64,000 nucleotides of DNA, taken from positions 1,364,001 to 1,428,000 of the forward strand of contig NZ_JAFMPM010000006.1 of the NCBI RefSeq assembly GCF_017349355.1, read 5' to 3'. Below are positions 34,053 to 42,101 of the stretch, piece by piece. The notes beneath the pieces were generated by a model. It was not told the DNA's origin. It was given only the letters and a program-made list of their open reading frames with translations, and searched no databases. Source of the DNA: Thiothrix fructosivorans (lineage in GTDB: Bacteria; Pseudomonadota; Gammaproteobacteria; Thiotrichales; Thiotrichaceae). Positions within the stretch are counted from its first letter, which is position 1. Each line of letters begins with the position of its first letter. The translations under genes and the position numbers were made by a program.

Positions 34053-34505
34053 TTATTCGAGCTGGAGGATGGTTTGCCATTCTGCGGGTGTGACCGGCAT
34101 GACGGAAAGGCGGCAACCTTTGCGAACCAGCGGCATATTTTCCAGCGACGTTTGGGCGCGTAATGCGTGTAAGCTAATCGTGCGGTGCAGCTTGCGGACA
34201 AATTTCACGTCAACTCGATACCAGCGCGGTTTGAGTGGGTCGCTTTTCGGGTCGAAATACTTGCTTTCAGGATTGAGTGCAGTGTCATCGGGGTAGCCTT
34301 GCGTGGCAATTTCGGCAATGCCCACAATGCCGGGTACACCACAGTTGGAATGGTAAAAGAATACCTGATCCCCAATCTGCATTTGATCACGCAACATGTT
34401 CCTTGCTTGGTAATTGCGTACCCCATCCCACGGCTCGATACCCATGGTTTGCAGGTCATCAATCCCAAACACTTCGGGTTCTGATTTCATCAGCCAGTAT
34501 TGCAT
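34053..34505 (-). CDS. EVE-domain protein
   Basis: 150 aa from the ATG at 34505 with AAGGAT upstream. MQYWLMKSEPEVFGIDDL, then WDGVRNYQARNMLRDQMQIGDQVFFYHSN and PGIVGIAEI are the EVE (PUA-like) signature. EVE domains bind modified bases in RNA or DNA; stand-alone EVE proteins like this are widespread and of uncertain role. Convergent with the preceding membrane-protein gene, 4 nt downstream of rlmJ. Confidence 0.9.
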   Translation of the reverse strand: MQYWLMKSEPEVFGIDDLQTMGIEPWDGVRNYQARNMLRDQMQIGDQVFFYHSNCGVPGIVGIAEIATQGYPDDTALNPESKYFDPKSDPLKPRWYRVDVKFVRKLHRTISLHALRAQTSLENMPLVRKGCRLSVMPVTPAEWQTILQLE

Positions 34506-34509
34506 GTGC

Positions 34510-35346
34510 TTATCCTTGAAGGTGTGCCACGGTGCTGTGCCCATCGGCGGCTGCCAGTGTTTGCTTGAGCCACGGTAAGGCGATCTGCATTTGGCTTGCT
34601 AATACCCACGGTGGGTTGATGACGAACAGGCCGCTGCCGGTCATGCCTAAGCCGTTGCTGTCGGCACTGGGGCAAAATTCGATTTGCAAGATGTCGGGGA
34701 TACCCGTTTGCTGTAAGGCTTTTACCATTTGCTTAACCCGTTGACGTTCAATTACTGGATACCATAGCAAGTAAGTCCCCGTCGCAAACCGCTGATGGGC
34801 TTTGGCAAGGGTGGTGATGACATCGGCGTAATCGCTTTTCAATTCATACGAGGGGTCGATCAACGTTACGGCGCGGCGCGTAATCGGTGGCAATAAACTC
34901 AGCAAGCCTTTCAGACCATCGTGCTGATTGATGTAAACGCGCTTGTCGTGCGCTAGGTTGTTACCCAAGTGTTTGACATCGCTGGGGTGCAATTCAAACA
35001 GACGTAATTGATCGTAAGGGCGCAAGCGTTGTGCCGCGAGCCACGGTGAACCGGGATAGTTTTGCAAGGTTGGCGTTGGATTCAGTTGCCGTATCTGATC
35101 TAGGTAGGGTTGCAATGTTTCCGGTACATCCTTGGCATTCCATAACGCTTGGATGCCTTGTGCAAATTCGCGGGTTTTCTGGGATTCGGCACTACTTAGG
35201 CGATAAAGCCCGCTGCCTGCATGAGTGTCAATGTACCAAAAGGGTTTGTCTTTGCGCTGATAGTATTCCAACGTCAGCACGAGCACGACATGTTTGAGGA
35301 CATCGGCGTGATTGCCAGCGTGAAAAGCGTGTCGGTAGCTTAACAA
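34510..35346 (-). CDS. rlmJ: 23S rRNA A2030 N6-methyltransferase RlmJ
   Basis: 278 aa from the TTG at 35346 with GGAAGGAA upstream, matching the 280-aa E. coli enzyme (LSYRHAFHAGNHADVLKHVVL). The catalytic motif is TLIDPSYELKSDY (D-P-[PS]-[YF]-E type). It methylates A2030 of 23S rRNA. The longer frame to 35388 contains no family-like residues. Confidence 0.9.
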   Translation of the reverse strand: MLSYRHAFHAGNHADVLKHVVLVLTLEYYQRKDKPFWYIDTHAGSGLYRLSSAESQKTREFAQGIQALWNAKDVPETLQPYLDQIRQLNPTPTLQNYPGSPWLAAQRLRPYDQLRLFELHPSDVKHLGNNLAHDKRVYINQHDGLKGLLSLLPPITRRAVTLIDPSYELKSDYADVITTLAKAHQRFATGTYLLWYPVIERQRVKQMVKALQQTGIPDILQIEFCPSADSNGLGMTGSGLFVINPPWVLASQMQIALPWLKQTLAAADGHSTVAHLQG

Positions 35347-35403
35347 GAGGGATTCCTTCCGTGGAGAATCGCGGGCGTGATGTGCCACGCCCTGCGATGA
35401 GGG

Positions 35404-36069
35404 TTAGTGTGTAACAGGCCCTGGAGTTGTCGTGACCGCCGCCGGTGTGGTTGCTGGTGTTGCGGGCAGCGTGGTTGCGGGCGCAACGTCGGATATTGGC
35501 ATTGCCGGAATAGCAGGTAGGGGAGCAACAGCGGGTATTGCTGGCGCAGTGCTGGTATCCGTGGGTAATACGGGGGGCGCGGTGTTCGGTGCAAGCGGTG
35601 CTACGGGTGGTGCAGGCGGAATCATGAACGGTGGTAAATTGTTGTTCATGTTGGGCATTGGCTGCATTCCCATGGGGGCAACGGGGCGCGGGTAACGTTG
35701 CGCATTATTGTTGCTCCAGCCCATGCCGGGGAAATTTGAGCCATTAAACGAGGGACCGTTGTTCCAGTTAAACGGCATACTAGGGCCATTGTTCCAGAAG
35801 GGCATTGAGCCGTTGTTCCAGCCATTATTCCACGGCATCGTGTTGCCCCCCCATGATGGGCTTCCGTTGCCCCAACCCATGTTTGGACCTCCGCCCCACG
35901 CTGGGCCACCATTGCCCATATTGAAACCATTGCCTGGGCCATTGCCCCAAGATTGATTATTGCCCCAGTTCATGTTGGGATTCATATCGAAATTGTCGAA
36001 GCCCCAACCACCTGCATGGGCGCTACTGGCGATGCCTGCTAAGACAATGCTTGCAATCATTTTTTTCAT
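35404..36069 (-). CDS. Secreted Gly/Asn/Trp-rich protein, sulfur-globule type
   Basis: 221 aa. Signal peptide MKKMIASIVLAGIASSAHA, then about 100 residues of repeats built from W-G-N-G, G-G-P-x-W-G and W-N-N-G units, then a Pro/Ala/Thr tail ending TTPGPVTH. The composition and signal match the envelope proteins of intracellular (topologically periplasmic) sulfur globules, such as SgpA/B of Allochromatium. No enzymatic motif. The gene to the right encodes a second such protein with a similar end (ATPGPTAN). Confidence 0.65.
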   Translation of the reverse strand: MKKMIASIVLAGIASSAHAGGWGFDNFDMNPNMNWGNNQSWGNGPGNGFNMGNGGPAWGGGPNMGWGNGSPSWGGNTMPWNNGWNNGSMPFWNNGPSMPFNWNNGPSFNGSNFPGMGWSNNNAQRYPRPVAPMGMQPMPNMNNNLPPFMIPPAPPVAPLAPNTAPPVLPTDTSTAPAIPAVAPLPAIPAMPISDVAPATTLPATPATTPAAVTTTPGPVTH

Positions 36070-36102
36070 GGTTTTGCTCTCTTTCTATCGGGTCACATAC
36101 GC

Positions 36103-36129
36103 AAACAGGTCGGATGAACCGACCTGTTT
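36103..36129 (-). terminator. Hairpin between the two sulfur-globule-type genes
   Basis: 11-bp perfect stem AAACAGGTCGG / CCGACCTGTTT with a 5-nt loop. The U-run is short, so it may stop only part of the transcripts and lower expression of the downstream gene. Confidence 0.6.
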
Positions 36130-36151
36130 AGTATAACTGCTCTGGCTAAAA

Positions 36152-36607
36152 TTAGTTAGCAGTAGGGCCTGGTGTAGCACCAACAGCACTGGGTGCGGGT
36201 GGTACGACTGGCATAGCCATTGGCATTTGCTGCATCGGTACTGCCATCATTGGCATTGCTTGTGGTGGCATCTGCATAGGCATCGGAGCGCCGTAACCCA
36301 TTGGAGCGCCATAACCCATCGGTGGATAGTTATTGTTGTTGCCCATGAATGGCATATTGTTGTTGTTACCCATGAACGGCATCCCACCCATGAAGCCATT
36401 GTTGCCATAGCTGTCTTCATCGTCGTCGAAGCTGTTCATCATTTCATCCATCCAGTACATGGGAGTCCATTCTGGCCAGTCGCTTTCTTCGTAGTAAGGG
36501 CCATTAGGACCCATTTTCCATTCACCATTATTGCCACCGAAGAAGTCATTTGCACTTGCGGTAGCGGACAGAGCCAACAGGCTCAAACCAATCAATAATT
36601 TTTTCAT
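36152..36607 (-). CDS. Secreted Met/Asn/Pro-rich protein, sulfur-globule type
   Basis: 151 aa from the ATG at 36607 (AGGAG 8 nt upstream; the ATG at 36613 is too close). Signal peptide MKKLLIGLSLLALSATASA, then an acidic aromatic region (GPNGPYYEESDWPEW, then TPMYWMDEMM), tandem PFMGNNNN and MGYGAP units, and a Met/Pro-rich end. I believe the aromatic block recurs in sulfur-globule family proteins of sulfur oxidisers; that is from memory. Probable globule coat component. Confidence 0.6.
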   Translation of the reverse strand: MKKLLIGLSLLALSATASANDFFGGNNGEWKMGPNGPYYEESDWPEWTPMYWMDEMMNSFDDDEDSYGNNGFMGGMPFMGNNNNMPFMGNNNNYPPMGYGAPMGYGAPMPMQMPPQAMPMMAVPMQQMPMAMPVVPPAPSAVGATPGPTAN

Positions 36608-36678
36608 TTCCATGTCTCCTAAGCGGTTTATGTCATATCAGGCTAGCCCTGATGATGGAAACACTATATCAGCATATT

Positions 36679-37296
36679 CTAATATATGCCAGTACTGAAA
36701 TGAAAAAAACCCGCATCAGACACTGCTTGATCCAAGGGAATATCCCAGCGTTGTCGTTGTAAATGATCGGTTTTTTGGAAGTGATAGGCAAAGCCGCACA
36801 GTGTAGGGCGACGAGATTGCAGGCGGGTACGTTTGAAAGCAAACGTGCGATCGTAAAATCCTCCCCCCATGCCCATGCGTGTGCCTTGTGCATCAAAGGC
36901 GACCAATGGGGTCACGACGACATCCAGCCAGCGAGCTGGGCGGCTACGGTGGTAATCGGGGTAGGGTTCGGGAATCCGAAAGCGATTTAAGCGAAAGCGG
37001 GTGGTGTTATCCCAGCGCACAAACCACAAGCGGCTATCCCGAAACGGTGAGAGCACGGGCAGGTAAAAGTGTTGTTTGGGTAAGGCGTGCTGACGTAAGC
37101 CACGTGGATCGGCTTCCCCGCGCACCGGTAAATACAGGGCAATGTGCTGGGCATTACGGAACGCTCGTTGCGTGTGCAAATGGTGGACAGCTTGTGCGGA
37201 TAAGGTCGCTTGTTCAGCAGGTGCGAGTGCTGCCCGTTGGCGTTGTAAGATGCGGCGTAATGGTAATTTAGGGGGGGGGGGGGCTACTGTTGGCAT
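36679..37296 (-). CDS. 5-formyltetrahydrofolate cyclo-ligase
   Basis: 205 aa. VVTPLVAFDAQGTRMGMGGGFYDRTF is the family's ATP/folate signature, and LYLPVRGEADPR the substrate-side motif. It converts 5-formyl-THF to 5,10-methenyl-THF. The ATG at 37296 lies inside the FHA gene (29-nt overlap). Codons 6-9 are made of the C-tract at 37271-37283; no alternative start exists between the tract and the conserved body, so tract slippage would shift the frame. Confidence 0.9.
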   Translation of the reverse strand: MPTVAPPPPKLPLRRILQRQRAALAPAEQATLSAQAVHHLHTQRAFRNAQHIALYLPVRGEADPRGLRQHALPKQHFYLPVLSPFRDSRLWFVRWDNTTRFRLNRFRIPEPYPDYHRSRPARWLDVVVTPLVAFDAQGTRMGMGGGFYDRTFAFKRTRLQSRRPTLCGFAYHFQKTDHLQRQRWDIPLDQAVSDAGFFHFSTGIY

Positions 37297-37882
37297 CGTG
37301 ATCCTTCAGGTGAAACTGGAAGGTAACTTCTTCCACCCTGAGGGTATCTCCGGGGGCGAGGGTGCGGGTACGATAATTATTCATCGTGCCCGTTTCGCGC
37401 ATAATATACGACCCCTGTGGGGAAGATTCAATCAAGACTTGCCCGGTACTTTGGTTGCCCAAGACGACCCGTTCGCCGCGCAGGGGAATAATGTAGCCGG
37501 ATTTACTGCCATCCATGATCTGCAACCACGCCGGATACCCCGTATCCATCAGTTTGGGGTGCAAGCTCAAGCGCTTCAGTTGCACGGCTAAGCCTTGCTC
37601 GGAACGAAATACAATCTGGTATTTGCCCATGCCGACAATATCGCCATCTTCTAACAGATGGCGATCAATCAATTGCTGATTGACGTAAGTACCGTTGGTA
37701 CTTTGTAAGTCTTCCAGAAAGCAGTCATCTCTGACTACTGTAATGCGGGCGTGTTCGGTACTGATGGTGCGATCGGGCAAGCTGATTTCGCATTTGCCAT
37801 GCCTGCCTAACGTAATGCTAGTCGTTTTGACGGCAACACGTTTCAGGATTTGTTTATCCAGCATGACAATCAGTTGACTCAT
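37268..37882 (-). CDS. FHA-domain protein
   Basis: 204 aa. The FHA core is LGRHGKCEISLPDRTISTEH and LQSTNGTYVNQQLI, with the G-R, S-x-x-H and N-G residues that bind phosphothreonine. A second, degenerate FHA-like half follows (GERVVLGNQSTGQV). The last residues (SSPPPP) are encoded by the 13-C tract and are therefore slippage-prone. It overlaps mltD by 4 nt, so signalling and wall turnover genes are co-expressed. Confidence 0.85.
   Translation of the reverse strand: MSQLIVMLDKQILKRVAVKTTSITLGRHGKCEISLPDRTISTEHARITVVRDDCFLEDLQSTNGTYVNQQLIDRHLLEDGDIVGMGKYQIVFRSEQGLAVQLKRLSLHPKLMDTGYPAWLQIMDGSKSGYIIPLRGERVVLGNQSTGQVLIESSPQGSYIMRETGTMNNYRTRTLAPGDTLRVEEVTFQFHLKDHDANSSPPPP
37271..37283. repeat. 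13-G homopolymer in two overlapping genes
   Basis: Thirteen consecutive G on the plus strand (C on the coding strand). It lies in the overlap of the FHA gene's 3' end and the cyclo-ligase's 5' end. Confidence 0.97.
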
Positions 37883-39177
37883 GAGGCTTGCTTTGCTCCT
37901 GCTAGGGCGGCGATAACGTCCAAACGTTCGCCGACTTTGACTTTAGACGAATGCTTGCTGTTGTATTTCATTAGCGCTTGCACCGTGACGCCATGCCGCT
38001 GGGCGATGGATTGCAAGGTATCACCGCGTCGTACCGTGTGCGTTTTGCTCTTGGAGTTGAGTTTTGCCAGTTGCGTACTGCTACGCTTTTTACCGATACG
38101 GGTGGTCGCGAGCTTGTTGTAACCGGATTCACTGCGGCTGGCATACACCTTCGGGCTGCTGGCGGCAGGGGAATCTTCAATGACTTGCATCAATTGGTGG
38201 GCGTATTGGCGCGGCAGTACGATGCGGTTGGAATATTCCGGTGTGGTGACGCCCGTGCGGAAACAAGGATTCAGGCTCAACAGCGTATCCGGTGCTAAGC
38301 CTGCTTGGAGGGCGACAGCGCGTAAATCCACGGGTTTATCGACGCGCAATTGTGCCAAGCGTGCTTGGTTGGGCGTGTTTGGCAAGGTTATGCCGTAGCG
38401 GGGGGCATTGCCGATTAATTCCTTAAACGCCAATAAGCGCGGCACGTATTCACGCGTTTCTTTAGGCAGCGACAGATGCCAGAACGAGGTTGGTAAGCCT
38501 TGGGCGCGGTTATTGTCGATTTCACGTTGGACGCGGTTTTCACCGCAGTTATACGCTGCCAGCGCTAACAGCCAGTCACCGTTGAAATCCTTGTTGAGTT
38601 TTTCGAGGTAATTCAGTGCAGCCCCTGTCGCCGCAAACGGATCCATGCGTGCGTCATAGGCTTTGGCTTGTTTCAAGCCGTAACGTCGCCCCGTGTCAGG
38701 GATGAATTGCCACAACCCGGCTGCCCCTGCGTGCGAAAAGACATCGGAGTCAAATGCACTTTCCACAAACGGCAGCAGGGCGAGTTCGCTAGGTAGTCCG
38801 CGTCGATCCACTTCATGCACGATCATGTGTAAAAATACGCTGGCGCGTTCGGAGAGTAATTCTAATTGCGCGGGGTTTCGTCCGTAATAGTTTACGAAAT
38901 GTTGGACGCGTGGGTTTTTGCTGTACTGATTATTGATTTTGAAGCCACGAAACACGCGTTCCCACGTATCGAAGTCTTCATCCAAGACCGCTTTGCTGGC
39001 TAGCGGTCGCTGTGCCGTTTGGGTAGCAAGATTCGCACTGTGCAAGGCTGCTTTGCGCAACACGGGTTGTTGTTGCGTCGCGAGATTGGCTTTGGTCATA
39101 TTGCTAGAACAGCCAGAACTCGTGAAGACGGCAAGCATAGAGGCTGCCAGCAACGCGTACTTGTTTATTGTTATCAT
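37879..39177 (-). CDS. mltD: Membrane-bound lytic murein transglycosylase D
   Basis: 432 aa from MITINKYALL at 39177. Lipoprotein-type signal (AVFTSSGC). The SLT domain has VESAFDSDVFSHAGAAGLWQ (catalytic Glu) and YNCGENRV. There is only one C-terminal LysM (HTVRRGDTLQSIAQRHGV), against two in E. coli MltD. It cleaves glycan strands to 1,6-anhydro ends. It heads the mltD-FHA-cyclo-ligase operon and is divergent from the yafS-rnhA-dnaQ unit. Confidence 0.92.
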   Translation of the reverse strand: MITINKYALLAASMLAVFTSSGCSSNMTKANLATQQQPVLRKAALHSANLATQTAQRPLASKAVLDEDFDTWERVFRGFKINNQYSKNPRVQHFVNYYGRNPAQLELLSERASVFLHMIVHEVDRRGLPSELALLPFVESAFDSDVFSHAGAAGLWQFIPDTGRRYGLKQAKAYDARMDPFAATGAALNYLEKLNKDFNGDWLLALAAYNCGENRVQREIDNNRAQGLPTSFWHLSLPKETREYVPRLLAFKELIGNAPRYGITLPNTPNQARLAQLRVDKPVDLRAVALQAGLAPDTLLSLNPCFRTGVTTPEYSNRIVLPRQYAHQLMQVIEDSPAASSPKVYASRSESGYNKLATTRIGKKRSSTQLAKLNSKSKTHTVRRGDTLQSIAQRHGVTVQALMKYNSKHSSKVKVGERLDVIAALAGAKQAS

Positions 39178-39308
39178 CGTTAAAAACCCCAATTGACCTT
39201 GTTGTTCTTATGTTGCCCCTGATTCGTCGTTATAATGGTGCTCAGGATCGCAGTGGAGTCAGTCAATGACCCTTCATAAGTTTTTCTGATTAGTCGAACT
39301 GCTGCGAA

Positions 39309-39323
39309 TATAATACGTATAAT
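39309..39323 (+). promoter_or_regulatory. Tandem -10 elements before the methyltransferase gene
   Basis: Two TATAAT boxes at 39309-39314 and 39318-39323; -35 sequences are poor. If the second is used, the ATG at 39322 cannot be the start codon and the ATG at 39355 becomes likely. Confidence 0.4.
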
Positions 39324-40125
39324 GCTGGTGAACAAGGAAAAATCGCTGAACGTCATGCCAACAACCTCATTATCATCCGGCATTCAAGCGTGTCGGAATT
39401 GGTATGCTAGCGCTGCTGGGCAGGCGACCTTGCGGCGCGTACATCATTTGGTCAGTGGTATGAGCGCGGATATTTTTGGTTATTACGCCCTAGAAACGGG
39501 TGTTCTGGCTGGCAATACCTCGTTTTTGCAGGAATCACGCATTGCTAGCCAGTTTGTGCAAGGTGGGGTGAGCGGTGAACCCGTTAGCGTGATTGCTTCA
39601 CCCGAACACTTGCCGTTTGCGTTAAACAATCTGGATTTGGTTATAGCGAGCCACGCTTTGGATTGCACGCGCCAGCCGCACCAAGTGCTGCGTGAAATCG
39701 AACGCGTGCTTGTTCCCGAAGGGCATTGCATCCTGATTGGCTTCAATCCGCTGAGTTTTAAAGGGGCAAGTCAGTTACGCCATGTGTTTAACCGCGAGGC
39801 GCAAGCCTGCCATTTTTACTCTACGTTTCGGGTGCGCGAATGGCTGAATGTATTGGGTTTTGAGGTGTTAGAAACCGCTTCAGCAGGCTTTTGCCCGATT
39901 GTGCGCGGTGATTACTTATTCAGGCAGACGCGTTGGTTCGATCGTTTGGGTAGCAAGTTTCACTTAATGACGGGCAATGTGTACATCATTCACGCCCAGA
40001 AAAAGGTATCCAATATGACACCGCTATTGCCTTCCCGTAAAGTGAAAGCGGTTTTGCGCCCCGGTATGGCAGTGAATCCGAGTGCTGGGCGTATTTCCCG
40101 CAAAGAGTCGAATGATGGTCAATAA
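39322..40125 (+). CDS. YafS-like methyltransferase
   Basis: 267 aa from 39322, or 256 aa from the ATG at 39355. Class I SAM-methyltransferase core in [20 protein letters not shown], then [20 protein letters not shown]. The glycine-rich SAM loop (motif I) is hard to see, as in YafS. Substrate unknown. Its place directly before rnhA and dnaQ is as in E. coli, which supports the assignment. Confidence 0.75.
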   Translation: MLVNKEKSLNVMPTTSLSSGIQACRNWYASAAGQATLRRVHHLVSGMSADIFGYYALETGVLAGNTSFLQESRIASQFVQGGVSGEPVSVIASPEHLPFALNNLDLVIASHALDCTRQPHQVLREIERVLVPEGHCILIGFNPLSFKGASQLRHVFNREAQACHFYSTFRVREWLNVLGFEVLETASAGFCPIVRGDYLFRQTRWFDRLGSKFHLMTGNVYIIHAQKKVSNMTPLLPSRKVKAVLRPGMAVNPSAGRISRKESNDGQ

Positions 40126-40558
40126 AATCGTGGAAGTGTTTACCGATGGCGCGTGTCGAGGCAATCCGGGGTCGGGTGGCTGGGGGGCATTGCTGCGCTA
40201 TAATGGAGTGGAACGCGAACTCTACGGCTACCAGCCGCTTGCCACCAATAACCAAATGGAATTGATGGCAGCGATTCAAGCCTTGGAAACCCTGACGCGC
40301 CCGTGTCAGGTGGTCTTAACCACCGATTCGCAATACGTCCGCCAAGGCATTACCGAATGGATGGCAGGTTGGAAACGCAAAGGTTGGAAAACCGCTGCCG
40401 GAAAACCTGTTAAAAACCAAGACCTGTGGCAACGCTTGGATGCGGCTGCGGCACAACACCAGATTGATTGGCGTTGGGTCAAAGGTCACAGCGGACACGA
40501 CGAAAACGAACGAGTAGACCAACTGGCTAATAAAGCCATCGACGAGAAAAAACAATGA
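40112..40558 (+). CDS. rnhA: Ribonuclease HI
   Basis: 148 aa from the ATG at 40112 (another ATG at 40115). Catalytic acids are in [30 protein letters not shown] and ENERVDQLA. It cuts RNA in RNA-DNA hybrids. It overlaps the methyltransferase gene by 14 nt and dnaQ by 4 nt. Confidence 0.97.
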   Translation: MMVNKIVEVFTDGACRGNPGSGGWGALLRYNGVERELYGYQPLATNNQMELMAAIQALETLTRPCQVVLTTDSQYVRQGITEWMAGWKRKGWKTAAGKPVKNQDLWQRLDAAAAQHQIDWRWVKGHSGHDENERVDQLANKAIDEKKQ

Positions 40559-41280
40559 CGCGCCAAATTATTCTCGATACCGAAACCACGGGTCTTGACC
40601 CTAAAGACGGGCATCGCATTATCGAAATCGGTTGCGTGGAAATGCGCAATCGCCGTTTGACGGGTAATAATTTCCACCACTATTTACAGCCTGACCGTGA
40701 GATTGAAGCGGAAGCCGAAGCTGTACATGGCATCAGCAGCGCATTCCTTGCCGACAAGCCGCGCTTTGCCAATATTATGGATGAATTGCTGGCGTATCTG
40801 CGCGGTGCGGAGTTGATTATCCATAATGCGCCGTTCGATATTGGCTTTTTGAACCACGAATTGCGCCTAGTCAATCCAACGCATTTACCCGTGACTGATT
40901 TCTGCACGGTGACGGATACCTTGGTGATGGCACGGCGCATGTTCCCCGGACAACGTGCCAGTTTGGATGCGTTGTGTAGGCGTTACGAGATCAATAACGC
41001 ACACCGTACTTTGCACGGCGCGTTGCTTGACTCCGAGATTCTGGCGGATGTGTACCTAGCCATGACGGGTGGGCAAGTGAGCCTGATGCTGGGGGGGGAA
41101 GACGAAAGTAATGGCGGAATAGCGGGTGGTGGTAGCATCCGGCGAGTGGTGGCGGATGTTAGCCGTCTCCGCGTGATTGCTGCCAGTGAAGACGAGTTGG
41201 CGGCACACGCTGAACGCCTTGCCGCCATTACCAAAGCTGCTGGGGGGAAATGTTTGTTTACCCCGCCGCCAGTCGCTTAG
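40555..41280 (+). CDS. dnaQ: DNA polymerase III epsilon subunit
   Basis: 241 aa. DEDDh exonuclease motifs: [17 protein letters not shown] (Exo I), [12 protein letters not shown] (Exo II) and [19 protein letters not shown] (Exo III, His/Asp). The C-terminal tail should bind the alpha subunit. It provides 3'-5' proofreading for the replicase. Its stop codon overlaps that of the convergent outer-membrane gene by 4 nt. Confidence 0.97.
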   Translation: MTRQIILDTETTGLDPKDGHRIIEIGCVEMRNRRLTGNNFHHYLQPDREIEAEAEAVHGISSAFLADKPRFANIMDELLAYLRGAELIIHNAPFDIGFLNHELRLVNPTHLPVTDFCTVTDTLVMARRMFPGQRASLDALCRRYEINNAHRTLHGALLDSEILADVYLAMTGGQVSLMLGGEDESNGGIAGGGSIRRVVADVSRLRVIAASEDELAAHAERLAAITKAAGGKCLFTPPPVA

Positions 41281-41969
41281 AAATTGAATGTCGCGCCGAC
41301 ATAGAGCATGTCTGTGTCGGTTTTCACGCTGCGTAGGTCAGCGTAGTTTTTGTTAGCATCCAAATGCAGAAACTGGTCGCCTTTGCCGTTATCGAAGGTG
41401 TGATCCCAGCCTGCACGAATGCTCATCCGATCAGTCACTTCGTATTCAATACCGACACCTACCGTAGGGCTAACGCCTTTGTCAGTGGTTTTGTAGGTTT
41501 CGTTGATACCATCCAGATTGGTGTAGTCCATCTGGTTTTTGTTTTCCCACGCCAACACACCTGCTTTACCAAAGACCGAGGTTTTACGGCTCAAGCGGTG
41601 GTTGGCTTTGGCACTGATGCCGATACCACGGGTTTTTTGCCACGCATGAGCGCGTTCGGCACGACCATCAAGGGTGGGGCGGTGCATATCCGCATCGTAA
41701 GTTTTGCCGAGATCGGTGTAATCGACCTCAATACCCACGTTGCTAGTGAGGTTCGCGCCGCCGTAAACCTTATAAGCGCGATTGTCACGTTTATCATTGC
41801 GCATTTTGAAAGTTGAGCCATCGCACGAGGGGCAAAACTGGCTTTCCGTGCCGTTATTCGCAGATGCGCCCAACCCTGCACCGACGTAATACGGTGAATA
41901 GCCTGCTTCAGCCATCCCTGAACCCAGCAAGGCGGCAAGGCCAGCATTCACAACCAGAAACTTTTTCAT
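41277..41969 (-). CDS. Outer-membrane beta-barrel protein
   Basis: 230 aa. Signal peptide ends at GSGMAEA; mature start GYSPYYVGAGLGAS. Alternating strands include NLTSNVGIEVDYTDLG and GVSPTVGVGIEYEVTDRMSIRAGW. The final strand LYVGATFNF ends in Phe, as BAM substrates do. One Cys pair (CPSCDGS) lies in the first loop. It fits the small OmpA/OmpW-like porin group; specific role unknown. Confidence 0.8.
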   Translation of the reverse strand: MKKFLVVNAGLAALLGSGMAEAGYSPYYVGAGLGASANNGTESQFCPSCDGSTFKMRNDKRDNRAYKVYGGANLTSNVGIEVDYTDLGKTYDADMHRPTLDGRAERAHAWQKTRGIGISAKANHRLSRKTSVFGKAGVLAWENKNQMDYTNLDGINETYKTTDKGVSPTVGVGIEYEVTDRMSIRAGWDHTFDNGKGDQFLHLDANKNYADLRSVKTDTDMLYVGATFNF

Positions 41970-41983
41970 GGGATGATTCCTTG

Positions 41984-42012
41984 GGGTAATTCAATAGAAA
42001 ATTTTATTACCC
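41984..42012 (-). promoter_or_regulatory. 5' leader hairpin of the outer-membrane gene
   Basis: GGGTAAT / ATTACCC arms with a 15-nt AT loop, just upstream of the AAGGA ribosome site. It could limit translation or be a small-RNA target; an AGGAGG also lies farther up. Confidence 0.4.
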
Positions 42013-42101
42013 TGATTTTAAAACCTCCTTGTTTGCTGAAGCTGCGTTTAACAGGATCAGTGGTTGCTCCCAGCAGATAATTGGGGTTGCGAAATCGCTG
42101 T

